From the NCBI GenBank assembly GCA_947623455.1, contig OX392529.1, positions 5,518,001 to 5,582,000 of the forward strand: DNA of 64,000 nt, written 5' to 3'. Below are positions 1-14,100 of this stretch, one piece after another. The notes beneath the pieces are model-generated. The model made no database searches and was not told where the DNA came from. It worked only from the letters and a program-made list of their open reading frames with translations. This DNA comes from Mimachlamys varia. Its lineage: Eukaryota > Mollusca > Bivalvia > Pectinida > Pectinidae. A program made the position numbers and the translations under genes. How positions within the stretch are numbered: position 1 is the first letter of the stretch; the number at the start of each line of letters is the position of its first letter.

Positions 1-1965
1 CTATAATAAATAGTACCCCTAGTCCCCATTCTGTCACTTATTACTATAGTAAATAGTACCTTCTAGTCTCTACTCTGTCACTAATTACTATAGTAAATAG
101 TACCTCCTAGTCCCTACTCTGTCACTTATTACTACAGTAAATAGTACCCCTAGTCCCTACTCTGTCACTAATTACTACAGTAAATAGTACCCCCTAGTCC
201 CCACTCTGTCACTAATTACTATAGTAAATAGTACCCCCTAGTCCCTACTCTGTCACTAATTACTATAGTAAATAGTACCCCTAGTCCCCACTCTGTCACT
301 AATTACTACAGTAAATAGTACCCCCTAGTCCCTACTCTGTCACTAATTACTATAGTAAATAGTACCTCCTAGTCCCTACTCTGTCACTTATTACTATAGT
401 AAATAGTACCTCCTAGTCCCTACTCTGTCACTAATTACTATAGTAAATAGTACCCCCTAGTCCCCACTCTGTCACTAATTACTATAGTAAATAGTACCTC
501 CTAGTCCCTACTCTGTCACTTATTACTACAGTAAATAGTACCCCTAGTCCCTACTCTGTCACTAATTACTACAGTAAATAGTACCCCCTAGTCCCTACTC
601 TGTCACTAATTACTACAGTAAATAGTACCCCCTAGTCCCCACTCTGTCACTAATTACTATAGTAAATAGTACCCCCTAGTCCCTACTCTGTCACTAATTA
701 CTACAGTAAATAGTACCCCCTAGTCCCTACTCTGTCACTAATTACTACAGTAAATAGTACCCATAGTCCCTACTCTGTCACTTATTACTACAGTAAATAG
801 TACCTCCTAGTCCCTACTCTGTCACTAATTACTATAGTAAATAGTACCCCCTAGTCCCTACTCTGTCACTAATTACTATAGTAAATAGTACCTCCTAGTC
901 CCTACTCTGTCACTAATTACTATAGTAAATAGTACCCCTAGTCCCCACTCTGTCACTAATTACTATAGTAAATAGTACCCCTAGTCCCTACTCTGTCACT
1001 AATTTCTATAGTAAATAGTACCCCCTAGTCCCCATTCTGTCACTTATTACTATAGTAAATAGTATCCCCTAGTCCCTACTCTGTCACTAATTACTATAGT
1101 AAATAGTACCCCCTAGTCCCTACTCTGTCACTAATTACTACAGTAAATAGTACTCCCTAGTCCCCACTCTGTCACTAATTACTATAGTAAATAGTACCTC
1201 CTAGTCCCCACTCTGTCACTAATTACTACAGTAAATAGTACCCCCTAGTCTCTACTCTGTCACTGATTACTATAGTAAATAGTACCCCCTTATCCCTACT
1301 CTGTCACTAATTACTACAGTAAATAGTACCCCTAGTCCCCACTCTGTCACTAATTACTACAGTAAATAGTACCCCCTAGTCTCTACTCTGTCACTGATTA
1401 CTTTAGTAAATAGTACCCCCTTATCCCTACTCTGTCACTAATTACTACAGTAAATAGTACCCCTAGTCCCCACTCTGTCACTAATTACTACAGTAAATAG
1501 TACCCCCTAGTCCCCACTCTGTCACTAATTACTATAGTAAATAGTACCCCCTTATCCCTACTCTGTCACTAATTACTATAGTAAATAGTACCTCCTAGTC
1601 CCTACTCTGTCACTAATTACTATAGTAAATAGTACCTCCTAGTCCCCACTCTGTCACTAATTACTACGGTAAATAGTACCCCCTAGTCTCTACTCTGTCA
1701 CTGATTACTATAGTAAATAGTACCCCCTTATCCCTACTCTGTCACTAATTACTACAGTAAATAGTACCCCTAGTCCCTACTCTGTCACTAATTACTACGG
1801 TAAATAGTACCCCCTAGTCTCTACTCTGTCACTGATTACTATAGTAAATAGTACCCCCTTATCCCTACTCTGTCACTAATTACTACAGTAAATAGTACCC
1901 CTAGTCCCTACTCTGTCACTAATTACTACAGTAAATAGTACCCCCTTGTCCCTACTCTGTCACTA
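1..1965. repeat. 44-bp minisatellite, about 45 copies
   Basis: Tandem units of 43-44 bp carrying TAGTAAATAGTACC, then CTAGTCCC, then CTCTGTCACTAATTACTA. Variants are single-base changes (TATAGTAA/TACAGTAA, CCCCTAG/CCTCCTAG, CCTACTC/CCCACTC). The array runs off the left edge of the window and stops about 60 bp before the donor of the last visible RABL6 exon, so it forms the start of that intron. No coding frame stays open through it. Confidence 0.97.
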
Positions 1966-2025
1966 AGAGGCTGAATGAACCTGACTAACTGTTGAGTATC
2001 CTGAAAGCAGCGTTTATAAACATAC

Positions 2026-2108
2026 CTTCTCTGATTTGTCTTTCTTTTTCTTTTTCTTCTTTCTGGCACTGGTGTCTCTGTCAACGTTTTCTCCAGATGT
2101 GGTTGACT
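2026..2108 (-). CDS. RABL6: RABL6 exon 13 (poly-Lys)
   Basis: Acceptor TTATTTCAG, donor GTATGT. With the carried base it encodes [20 protein letters not shown], then KKKDKSEK: the Lys-rich segment near the RABL6 C-terminus, a likely nuclear-localisation region by family knowledge. Ends in phase 0, so at least one more coding exon lies left of the window. Only 83 bp of exon between two minisatellites. Confidence 0.93.
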
Positions 2109-5100
2109 CTGAAATAAACAAATCACTTGTACATTTTAAACTGTCTTAAACATGTATCTGTTGTACAACTTAAACTGTCTTAAACATGTATCTTTTGTGC
2201 ACCTTAAACTGTCTTAAACATGTATCTGTTGTACAACTTAAACTGTCTTAAACATGTATCTGTTGTACACCTTAAACTGTCTTAAACATGTATCAGTTGT
2301 ACAAACATGTATCTGTTGTGCACCTTAAACTGTCTTAAACATGTATCTGTTGTACAACTTAAACTGTCTTAAACATGTATCTGTTGTACACCTTAAACTG
2401 TCTTAAACATGTATCTGTTGTACACCTTAAACTGTCTTAAACATGTATCTGTTGTACAACTTAAACTGTCTTAAACATGTATCTGTTGTGCACCTTAAAC
2501 TGTCTTAAACATGTATCTGTTGTACACCTTAAACTGTCTTAAACATGTATCTGTTGTACAACTTAAACTGTCTTAAACATGTATCTGTTGTACAACTTAA
2601 ACTGTCTTAAACATGTATCTGTTGTACAACTTAAACTGTCTTAAACATGTATCTGTTGTGCACCTTAAACTGTCTTAAACATGTATCTGTTGTACACCTT
2701 AAACTGTCTTAAACATGTATCTGTTGTACACCTTAAACTGTCTTAAACATGTATCTGTTGTACAACTTAAATTGTCTTAAACATGTATCAGTTGTACCAA
2801 CATCACAAGAAAAACACCTTCACCAACTGTCTTTACCAGCATCACAAAGACAAGCTTTTACTTTAGTTTGTACTTACTTGACCTGGCTACTGGTCGCTGT
2901 AGCTCTGGACTACTGGGTTCATTAGGTACATAGTTTGTACTCACTTGACCTGGCTACTGGTCGATGTAGCTCTGGACTACTGGGTTCATTAGGTACATAG
3001 TTTGTACTTACTTGACCTGACTACTTGTCGCTGTAGCTCTGGACTACTGGGTTCATTAGGTACATAGTTTGTACTTACTTGACCTGACTACTGGTCGCTG
3101 TAGCTCAGGGTACATAGTTTGTACTTACTTGACCTGGCGACTGGTTGCTGTAGCTACGGACTACTGGGTTCATTAGGTACATGGTTTGTACTTACTTGAC
3201 CTGGCTACTGGTCGCTGTAGCTCTGGACTACTGGGGTCATTAGGTACATAGTTTGTACTTACTTGACCTGGCTACTGGTTGCTGTAGCTACGGACTACTG
3301 GGGTCATTAGGTACATAGTTTGTACTTACTTGACCTGGCAACTGGTCGCTGTAGCTACGAACTACTGGATTCATTAGGTACATAGTTTGTACTTACTTGA
3401 CCTGGCTACTGGTCGCTGTAGCTGTGGACTACTGGATTCATTAGGTACATAGTTTGTACTTACTTGACCTGGCTACTGGTCGTTGTAGCTGTGGACTACT
3501 GGGGTCATTAGGTACATAGTTTGTACTTACTTGACCTGGCTACTGGTCGCTGTAGCTACGGACTACTGGATTCATTAGGTACATAGTTTGTACTTACTTG
3601 ACCTGGCTACTGGTCGCTGTAGCTATGGACTACTGGATTCATTAGGTACATAGTTTGTACTTACTTGACCTGGCGACTGGTCGCTGTAGCTACGAACTAC
3701 TGGGTTCATTAGGTACATAGTTTGTACTTACTTGACCTGGCGACTGGTCGCTGTAGCTCTGGACTACTGGGGTCATTAGGTACATAGTTTGTACTTACTT
3801 GACCTGGCGACTGGTCGCTGTAGCTCTGGACTACTGGGTTCACTGGGTATTTCCTCAGTAATGCTAGGCTGTAAAAAGAATCAGAAATTGTACAAGAAAT
3901 CCTTTACAAACTAAATAACATAGCCGTAGCTTTGTGACTTTGTAATGATACATGAGGATGATAATTCAGGAACATAAATACCAACAGTTGAGGGCAGTGT
4001 GGAGCTAAGTTGCTTTCATACTATAACTGTGAATGTGATTCGAACCATGAACCACAAACTTTACTAGAAATTAATATTTTTGTTAAATCAGTCCCTCAAT
4101 TACGAAATGAGTAGCTTTTAATACAAGAGATCCCAGAGGGATATTGGCGCCCACCATGATGGTTTTTCATTCATTCTCAGAAAGATGGATCTTTTCACTT
4201 CTTATTTTAACTTTCAGTGATGTATTTAATCTAAGTTCTATGTTTTTTTTCTTTTTGTATTTTATCTTAGTGCTATTAACTTTGAAAGTTCTTGTGAAAA
4301 TTAATTATAGAAGGTGTCTAATCAGGAGTTTTGTTTTTCCCAAAGTTCCCAAATCTAAAACTTTAAGAGAGATCCATTTTGTATTTACAGTGATTTTCCT
4401 GGGTATTTTGGGAAAAATTCAATTTGCCAAATTGGGAAAAAAATTAGCGTCAACAGGTAATAAATTGGGAAAAATTTAAACCCAACCACACTCATCAAAT
4501 GTTCCATGCTAACCAATTTTACAGTGCACAGTGTATCATTCAGCTTTATGGTATATGGTAAACAATAAAAACAAAGAACTGGGAGTTACATGGTGAGTCT
4601 GAGTGACAGACTCACTCACTCACTGATATTTCTTTTAATGATTTTTTATTATTCATTATAACATCATGTGCCTGTCCTTTTTTGTCGGATTTTGAAAAGG
4701 CATAATAATCGGGAATTTTTTAGTTGATTTTGGGAAAAAATAACACTAAAACGCATTGGGAATGGGGTTGTTTAGCGTACCCAGTTATATAAACAGGAAA
4801 AACACTGATTTATTAACAAGGGGAACCTGTATATAAAAATTTGGGAATTTCTAATACTTCACAAGATATAATGATAACAAATTTTCATTGTCAAAATCCA
4901 AGATAGCTATTTTATTCATCCAATCAGTCCCAAAATCAATACAGCACAACTAAGGACCAAGGGGAACCTGCATATGAAATTTGGGAAAGATCCATCCTAT
5001 ACTTCACATGATATAACGATAACAAATTTTCATTTCAAAATCCAAGATGGCCATCTGGCAGCCATTTTTTCCCTGATCAGTCCCAAAATCAATACAGCAC

Positions 5101-8100
5101 AACTAGGCATCAAGAGGAACCTGCATATGAAATTTAAGAAAGATCCATCTAGTTCTTCTCAAGTTATAATGGTAACAAAACCAACAAAGGTGTTAACTCC
5201 TTTCATTCTACATTTCATGTGCCTTTTAATGAAGGATTCATTATCAAAGAAAACACACAGTTATTTTATACAATTATTACAGCCATTGTGAAGGATGAAA
5301 TATAGCTGTCAAGTTTTTGATAACAAAACTACAAAGTCTCCATTATCTACACCAACTGTACTTTATCTTACTCTCAAGTTAGTTTAGCCAGCTATCAAAG
5401 CCTGTCTTACTCTACCTTTTGTTTAGCCAGCTATCAAAGCCTGTCTTACTCTACCTTTTGTTTAGCCAGCTATCAAAGCCTACCTTACTCTCAAGTTAGT
5501 TTAGCCAGCTATCAAAGCCTATCTTACTCTACCCTTTGTTTAGCCAGCTATCAAAGCCTACCTTACTCTCCAGTTGGTTTAGCCAGCTATCGAAGCCTGC
5601 CTGAACCTGAAGGTTGGCGGCTTGAGTTTCATGGTCACTGATGTCTTCGTCCACAGCAACCATAACTTCAGTAGCTGTCTCGTCATCCTCGGAGTCAATG
5701 TCCTGATTGGTCAACACAACTGGGTGCCCGGTGGTCACCTCATTGTCTGATGACGATATAGAGTTGGTGGTCTGTCTCACTCGGCCTGGTGGTACACTGT
5801 TTGTTTTGGGAATTTTCCCTACATTTGTTGTCTTTTTACCAGTGTTTTTGTTTCCATTTGATATTTTTCGATTAGTTGACACAATTGTTTGTTTATTTGT
5901 CTCCGAGTCTGAATCACTGGAAACACTCATCACCTTGGTAACCACCGGAGTCTTTTCCACAGGCGATACTGTCTCCTCCTCTGACGATGTCACTACGATG
6001 TCTTCAGCTGCCATGACAAATTGATTTGAAGTGTTGTCCAAGGCAATATTATCATCGGAATCCAGGTCATCTTGAAATCCTGCCACCATTGGGTTGTAAT
6101 CATCATCGTCACTGGATCAAGATAATAAAAACCTCAGGGTCACTAATTACAAAATAATACATAGCCCAATCTACTGACCATTCTCATCTCCCTCAGTGAG
6201 ACACACTTAATATCTACAATGGGCATTGTTCCGAGAAATTCGTTTTAAACTAAGCCATGAAACATCACCAAAATAATTTTTTCAATATTTACTTAAAGTG
6301 CAGCAATGCTCTTGCTTTGTTAAGACCTGGTATTATTGACCTTTGGTAGTTATTAAAGCCGGTAGATAATAATTTACCTGTCGCTGTCATGGTTCTTTGT
6401 CAACTTGCTGTTTTCTTTGACCTCCCTTGTATCATCAAGGAAGCTGTTGTCAAGTCCGCCATCGTCGGGACAGAAGTCCTCAACACTCCTCACCGTGTCC
6501 GTACCTGTCGAGGTGGGACTCTGTAGGTCTGCGGAGGCAAGTGTCATATTATACTATATCTGTTATATAACTGTGTAGTACCGGTAGGTCTATGGAAATA
6601 AGGTAAACATTTATACAGTGTATCAGTTCCATGGGAATAATGTTTAACTTTGTACAATGAAATAAGTCTATAGGAAATAGGTTTACATTTACATAATGAT
6701 ATCGCAATGTTGGGGTGACTATTGAGCACAACTTTACACTTACAGTAATAGGTCACTGGGAATTTGGTATAACTTTACACAATGTAACAGTCTATGGGAA
6801 TTAGGTATAACTTTACACACTGTAGTAGTCTATGGGAATTAGGTATAACTTTACACACTGTAGTAGTCTATGGGAATTAAGTAAAACTTTACACACTGTA
6901 GTAGTCTATGGGAATTTTGTAAAACTTTACACAATGTAGTAGTCTATGGGAATTTGGTATAACTTTACACAATGTAGTAGTCTATGGGAATTAGGTAAAA
7001 CTTAACACAATGTAGTAGTCTATGGGAATTAGGTATAAATTTACACACTGTAGTAGTCTATGGGAATTAGGTAAAACTTAACACATTGTAGTAGTCTATG
7101 GAAATTAGGTATAACTTTACACACTGTAGTAGTCTTTGGGAATTAGGTATAACTTTACACATTGTAGTAGTCTATGAGAATTTGGTATAACTTTACACAT
7201 TGTAGTACTCTATGGGAATTTGGTATAACTTTACACATTGTAGTAGTCTATGGAAATTAGGTATAACTTTACACACTGTAGTAGTCTATGGAAATTAGGT
7301 ATAACTTTACACATTGTAGTAGTCTATGAGAATTTGGTATAACTTTACACATTGTAGTACTCTATGGGAATTTGGTATAACTTTACACATTGTAGTAGTC
7401 TATGGGAATTAGGTATAACTTTACACACTGTAGTAGTCTATGGGAATTAGGTATAACTTTTCACACTGTAGTAGTCTATGGAAATTAGGTATAACTTTTC
7501 ACACTGTAGTAGTCTATGGGAATTAGGTATAACTTTTCACACTGTAGTAGTCTATGGAAATTAGGTATAACTTTTCACACTGTAGTAGTCTATGGGAATT
7601 TGGTATAACTTTACACAATGTAGTATTCTATGGGAATGAGGTAAAAACTTTACACACTGTAGTATTCTATGGGAATTTTGTAAAACTTTACACAATGTAG
7701 TAGTCTATGGGAATTAGGTAAAACTTTACACAATGTAGTAGTCTATGGGAATTAGGTAAAACTTAACACAATGTAGTAGTCTATGGGAATTAGGTATAAC
7801 TTAACACAATGTAGTAGTCTATGGAAATTAGGTATAACTTTACACAATGTAGTACTCTATGGGAATTTGATATAACTTTACACATTGTAGTAGTCTATGG
7901 GAATTAGGTATAATTTTACAAACTGTAGTAGTCTATGGGAATTAGGTATAATGTTTTACAACATATTAGGTATATAGGTATTGGGTATTACTGTATCAAT
8001 GAAAAAGGTCCATTTGAATACGGTATAAAATAGGTCAATGGGAATTAGGTATAACTTAATATTTGAATAAGGTTTAACTTAAAGTAGCTGTACAGGAGCA

Positions 8101-11100
8101 AGGCATACATATATATTAAGGAAGTAATTCATAAGATCTAACTCTATAGGTATAAAAATATTGCTTTGAAATAGGTCCAATGGAGGAAGATGTACCTTTT
8201 AAAATATATCTAAACCAAGTACGCTTATATAATAAAGCTACGAGAGGGAGACAGAATTGTTTGTCCACTTACCATCTACCAATTCCTTCTTTGGTACATT
8301 CTTGTCCTTACTCTTGAAGAGTCTAGAGAAGAAGCCGGACTTCTGCTGCTGGTCTTGTGTGGGGGTGGGGGGCTCCAGTGAGGGGGCCTGTTCCGGGGGC
8401 AGTCTGTCCTGTACGGGGGTCGTACCCACAGAGTGTGCATCCTTATCCATTATTGTTGACTTCTGAAGGGTTGGCATGGACATAGATTTTGGAACTGAAA
8501 ATGAAGGATTTTATTTCTTCAGTAAACATTCTTTCATTATACACTTAACACAATTTGTATATTGATTTGATCCATCAGGTGTGTACCAGTAACAATTTGA
8601 CAGGATTTCTATGGCGATTGGGATTGGTATGATGGCTATTTGGAGTGGTAGCTTGGTGATTTAGGTGGTATGTAGTTCCTCACCTGGAAGACTGTTAGGC
8701 TTAGTTGCCTCCCCTGACGTGTCAACTTCCTGTTTTAGCTTGGAATCAACCAGAGCTTTCTCTGACAATTTGTCCTGCTGTTGACGACGCTTGCTGCATA
8801 GACTGTCTATGAATCTGTAAAATAATCACATTTGTTCAAAACTCAGCATTCCCAGAAATCCCCTGCAGTGGGTTTTTAACCCCCAAAACAGGTACTTGTA
8901 TCCTAGATTTGCAAGAGAAGGCCTACATGAAACAGTATAATGAGGGTACAAACTTCTTAAAATACAACAACCCCCCCCCCCCCCCTGCCAAATGTAAAAG
9001 TGAGTTGGAATGCTGAAATAGTATAATTTAATTGACTGTCTTGTTCTCAACTCCAATATAGAATCACCCTCTCCTTCCCTTGATCCACTACAACATAAAA
9101 AAGGATTTCCCGGGTGGACCCCTTTCTTTTTTGAAGCAATATAACAGTTTGCCATGAGCCCTTGTAGAATACACAAAGTATGAAAGTTCACACTTCTATG
9201 TTTGAGATTTATATAAAGGTGTATTTGTCATTATCACAAGTATTCCTAAGTATCTTATAAATAAAAACTGCCTGTTTATAGAGAGTTTTCCAGACAACTT
9301 ATTTCGCTAAAAGGGTCATAACTCCTTAAAGTGGGTCTAAATCTGAAAACAAACACAAGGGCACAACTTCTGTGTATGCTGACTACCTACTTAAGTGAAG
9401 TTTGAAAAGATTTTAATAAAGATTTCTCCAATCAGAGGCCTTCATTTGGTTACCATGTCAACCAAATGGCAACAGATTGTTTTTGAAAATAGCATCGTTG
9501 TATTCGTCATCCCATTAAGTCACTTTCAGCTTAATAGTGATCAATCAGAAGCTTTCATTGTGTTTCCATGTGAACGACTTTGGAAACATCTGACAGTATA
9601 ACATTGTCTGTATAACACTGTCTGTATAACACTGTCTGTATAACACTGTCTGTACAACACTGTCTGTATAACACTGTCTGTATAACACTGTCTGTATAAC
9701 ACTGTCTGTATAACACTGTCTGCATAACACTGTCTGCATAACACTGTCTGCATAACACTGTCTGTATAACACTGACAGTATAACATTGTCTGTATAACAC
9801 TGACAGTATAACACTGTCTGTATAACACTGTCTGTATAACACTGTCTGTATAACACTGACAGTATAACACTTCTGCATAACACTGTCTGCATAACACTGT
9901 CTGTATAACACTGACAGTATAACATTGTCTGTATAACACTGTCTGTATAACACTGTCTGTATAACATTGTCTGTATAACACTGTCTGTATAATACTGACA
10001 GTATAACACTGACAGTATAACACTGTCTGCATAACACTGTCTGTATAACACTGACAGTATAACACTGTCTGTATAACACTGTCTGTATAACACTGTCTGT
10101 ATAACACTGTCTGCATAACACTGTCTGTATAACACTGACAGTATAACATTGTCTGTATAACACTGTCTGTATAACAATGTCTGTACAACACTGTCTGTAT
10201 AACACTGACAGTATAACACTGTCTGTATAACACTGACAGTATAACATTGTCTGTATAACACTGTCTGTATAACAATGTCTGTACAACACTGTCTGTATAA
10301 CACTGACAGTATAACACTGTCTGTATAACACTGACAGTATAACACTGTCTGTATAACACTATCTGTATAACACTGACAGTATAACACTGTCTGCATAACA
10401 CTGTCTGTATAACACTGACAGTATAACACTGACAGTATAACACTGTCTGTATAACACTGTCTGTACAACACTGTCTGTATGACACTGTCTGTATGACACT
10501 GTCTGTATAACAATGGCTGTATAACACTGGCTGTATAACACTGTCTGTATAACACCGTCTGTATAACACTGTCTGTATAACACTGTTTGTATAACACTGT
10601 CTGTATAACACTGTCTGTATAACACTGTCTGTATAACACTGTCTGTATAACACTGTTTGTATAACACTGTCTGTATAACACTGTCTGTATAACACTGTCT
10701 GTATAACACTGTCTGTATAACACTGACAGTATAACATTGTCTGTATAATACTGTCTGTATAACACTGACAGTATAACACTGTCTGTATAACACTGTCTGT
10801 ATAACACTGTCTGTTTAACACTGACAGTATAACACTGTCTGTATAACACTGTCTGTATAACACTGTCTGTATAACACTGTCTGTATAACAATGTCTGTAT
10901 AACACTGACAGTATAACACTGTCTGTATAACACTGACAGTATAACACTGTCTGTATAACACTGTCTGTATAACACTGACAGTATAACACTGTCTGTATAA
11001 CACTGTCTGTATAACATTGTCTGTATAACACTGTCTGTATAACACTGTCTGTATAACACTGTCTGTATAACACTGACAGTATAACACTGTCTGTATAACA

Positions 11101-14100
11101 CTGACAGTATAACACTGTCTGTATAACACTGTCTGTATAACACTGACAGTATAACACTGACAGTATAACACTGTCTGTATAACACTGTCTGTATAACACT
11201 GTCTGTATAACACTGACAGTATAACACTGTCTGTATAACACTGACAGTATAACACTGTCTGTATAACACTCTGTATAACACTGACAGTATAACACTGACA
11301 GTATAACACTGACAGTATAACACTGTCTGTATAACACTGTCTGTATAACACTGACAGTATAACACTGACAGTATAACACTGTCTGTATAACACTGTCTGT
11401 ATAACACTGACAGTATAACACTGTCTGTATAACACTGACAGTATAACACTGACAGTATAACACTGTCTGTATAACACTGACAGTATAACACTGTCTGTAT
11501 AACACTGACAGTATAACACTGACAGTATAACACTGACAGTATAACACTGTCTGTATAACACTGTCTGTATAACACTGTCTGTATAACACTGACAGTATAA
11601 CACTGTCTGTATAACACTCTCAGACCTGCCAACATTCAATAATTAAAATCAGTAGAGTTTTGCCGAGCGAAGCGAGGCCGCAGGCCCCCAGCCGCTGAAG
11701 AATATTTAGCATGGTTCAGGTAGAATGTTTTGCTTTGAAATCATCAATAAATGTGGTGACAACCTCTAAAATGCTTGTTATTAAATCTAAACATATATAC
11801 ATCAATCAAAGAAATCAAAAAACAAAAAAGAAAGCATTAACAGATTGTTATTTCAAACATTACATATCATGATATGGCACAAAGACTTTTAACATCAAAA
11901 TTCTGACAACCAATGGGTACAACTTGTTATCACTGTCATTTGAGCCATCAGTGGATATGCTAAAAGCACCTGTTTTCATTAATGAAACCACAGATTTCAC
12001 ACTTTCATCGGTCATGGTTTGTTATGTGGTAAAAGTGGATTTTGTCATCTGCGGTTTGAACAGTTACGTTCAATTCCGTAAGGAATTTGTAGTGTTATGT
12101 GACTCTGTAGTGGGTTTGGCTCTTTCCAGGTGTGCGTACCTTTAGTCGCGAAATAGTAGTACTCTAGGATGGTACAGCCTTGGGGTTACGGGGGATATTC
12201 TGTCTGGTTTGACGAATGTCTGCCCGGGTATTTTTAGTTTATCTGATATGACGGCCATCTTGCCGGGTGAGCCGGGGACAGTTTGTGTAATGCGCTGTCA
12301 TTGGTCGAGACTGCGGTGGTGGAGCCAGTCACCGAGTCTCTTAGATTACGGATGTTATTCCGGGTATTTACACTAAGGGTCAAGGTCAGGGCTATTTAAG
12401 CCGTAGACGGGAGAGAAACCTCGCCACTTCCCTACCGGGATTTGGTCATTACCAACGCTTTGAAAACAAAGTGACTTAGCTTAGTGATACGGCTACGTTC
12501 TGAGACCGGAGCGGCTATGCATGGTTAGTTTTATTAGTTAGCTGACACTCTGAAAACAGAGTGGCTTATAATGCATGCGTAAGTTAGGTCTATTAGATAG
12601 CTGACACTCTGAAAACAGAGTGGCTTTATTGCATGTTTACATCTAGTAGATAGGCCTAGCTGGCACTCTGAAAACAGAGCGGCTTATATGCATGTGTACG
12701 TGTTCTGAGAACAGAACTGCTTAGCATAGGAACATGTTCTGAAACCAGAACAACTTAGCGTAGGAATTAACGTTAAGTTGTAGTCACTGTGCATGTGTAG
12801 ACTAGTGTTTACTAGGTGTTGTTTCTAGAGGGAGGGTGGAAGTCTAGCCCGTCTCGTAGGCTGGTAGTTATAATTATGGACCAGGTGGGATATATACTCC
12901 ATAGTTTCGTAGTACTTGTCAAGTTGGTCATATTTACAAGGCATTGAGGTGTGTATTGAGAGTTAACATGGAGCTTCTCCAGGGATTGTCTCATGCATGT
13001 ACCTGTGGGTAGCTTGTCATAGTCTGGGTAGCCTATTATTTGGATAAGTCTGATTTCCTGGTGTACGTTTTGTTACCATTTCTATACTTGTTACATTCTA
13101 TTTTACTTCAGGCTTTACATCTGTTTGAACTGGAACTTGGTTGTTATGTTATTTATGTAAATGAAACCAAACTCGTCTTAATTCATAATAAACTTGTAGA
13201 ACTTTTACTGTGGTGTTGTTGTGGGTCTTTCCTAACACTTCGACTAATCTAAGGGAAAAGAACCGGAAGGTGGGTTTAGAAGGTGACTGTTGGCCACTGG
13301 TTTTATGTCATGGTCCGGTACATTTTGTACCACATTTAAAATTACACAACGCGAAGTCAATTGTGGTGGCAAACTCTCATCTCCTGACCCCTCCTACTAC
13401 AGTATAATGGCATGAGACTTTGTTCTCCCACATGCATAACTAGAAGCAATTTTTGAATCAGGAAACATCTGATGAAATAATTCCCCAGTATCGTCAGCCC
13501 CCGACAACGGTATGTTTTTTTTTTCATTGGGTAGGTCACAAACAAACATTCTGCCTTAATACTTGATAGGTCGTCAGGAGAAGAAAAGAAACTGTCCATT
13601 CTTTTTGAAGTCGATATGCTTACTTCCGCATTCTTATGCTTTGCTGCTTGTGTGTGTCTTCGCAAATCGTCAATACCACCATGTGCGACAGAAATAGAAA
13701 CACGACAGGTACAACAAAATGCAAATGTTTCACCTCTTTCACTCTTTGTCATGCACGGGAACGACTTGGTATACTCGTTCTTAAACCGCTGTGTCCATTT
13801 TTTCCGTTTTTTAATAACATCAGCACTGCCTTTGGTCACAGATTTTCGTTTGAGTGTCCGAGATTGAGACTCCTCACTCGAGGAGACATCCTCCATTTTG
13901 CCGCGAAAAATCCTGATCACCAAAGCGCTTATATCACGAAGATGTATAATGATACTAACAAGCGTTTGTTCGACCAGAAGCATGGGCATTATAACTACAG
14001 AAACGTCCACGGTATATTTTTCCGGATTTTTTTAAAATTTGAAAATCGGATTTTAAAAATCGGAATTTCAAACATAATTCCGTACAATCGTAAACAAGCT

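Larger units (their letters stand above)
11870..13896 (-). pseudogene. BED-finger hAT-like transposase, broken
   Basis: From ATG 13896: a basic linker ([18 protein letters not shown]), a C2H2/BED-type finger [15 protein letters not shown], then a frameshift in a T10 run (about 13512-13521). The next frame reads [20 protein letters not shown], then [14 protein letters not shown], and is cut at 13407. The reading resumes beyond the inserted DNA at 12017 as [22 protein letters not shown] then LYPLVVRIL. The remaining ~400 residues expected of such a transposase are absent. Lesions: one frameshift, one insertion, 3' deletion. Family assignment rests on pattern memory. Confidence 0.8.

Noticed and set aside
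1..1965. CRISPR-like array or centromeric satellite
   Set aside because: Units are contiguous without unique spacers and the genome is eukaryotic; each array is a different family confined to one intron, unlike a centromere.
5707..6024. Plus-strand 105-codon frame
   Set aside because: Antisense shadow of RABL6 exon 11.
9541..11639. Three overlapping minus-strand open frames of 258-696 codons ([18 protein letters not shown] repeats) as a repetitive Cys/Tyr protein
   Set aside because: All three minus frames are open at once because a 15-bp stop-free unit repeats; it lies in a RABL6 intron and has no start context, signal or splice support.
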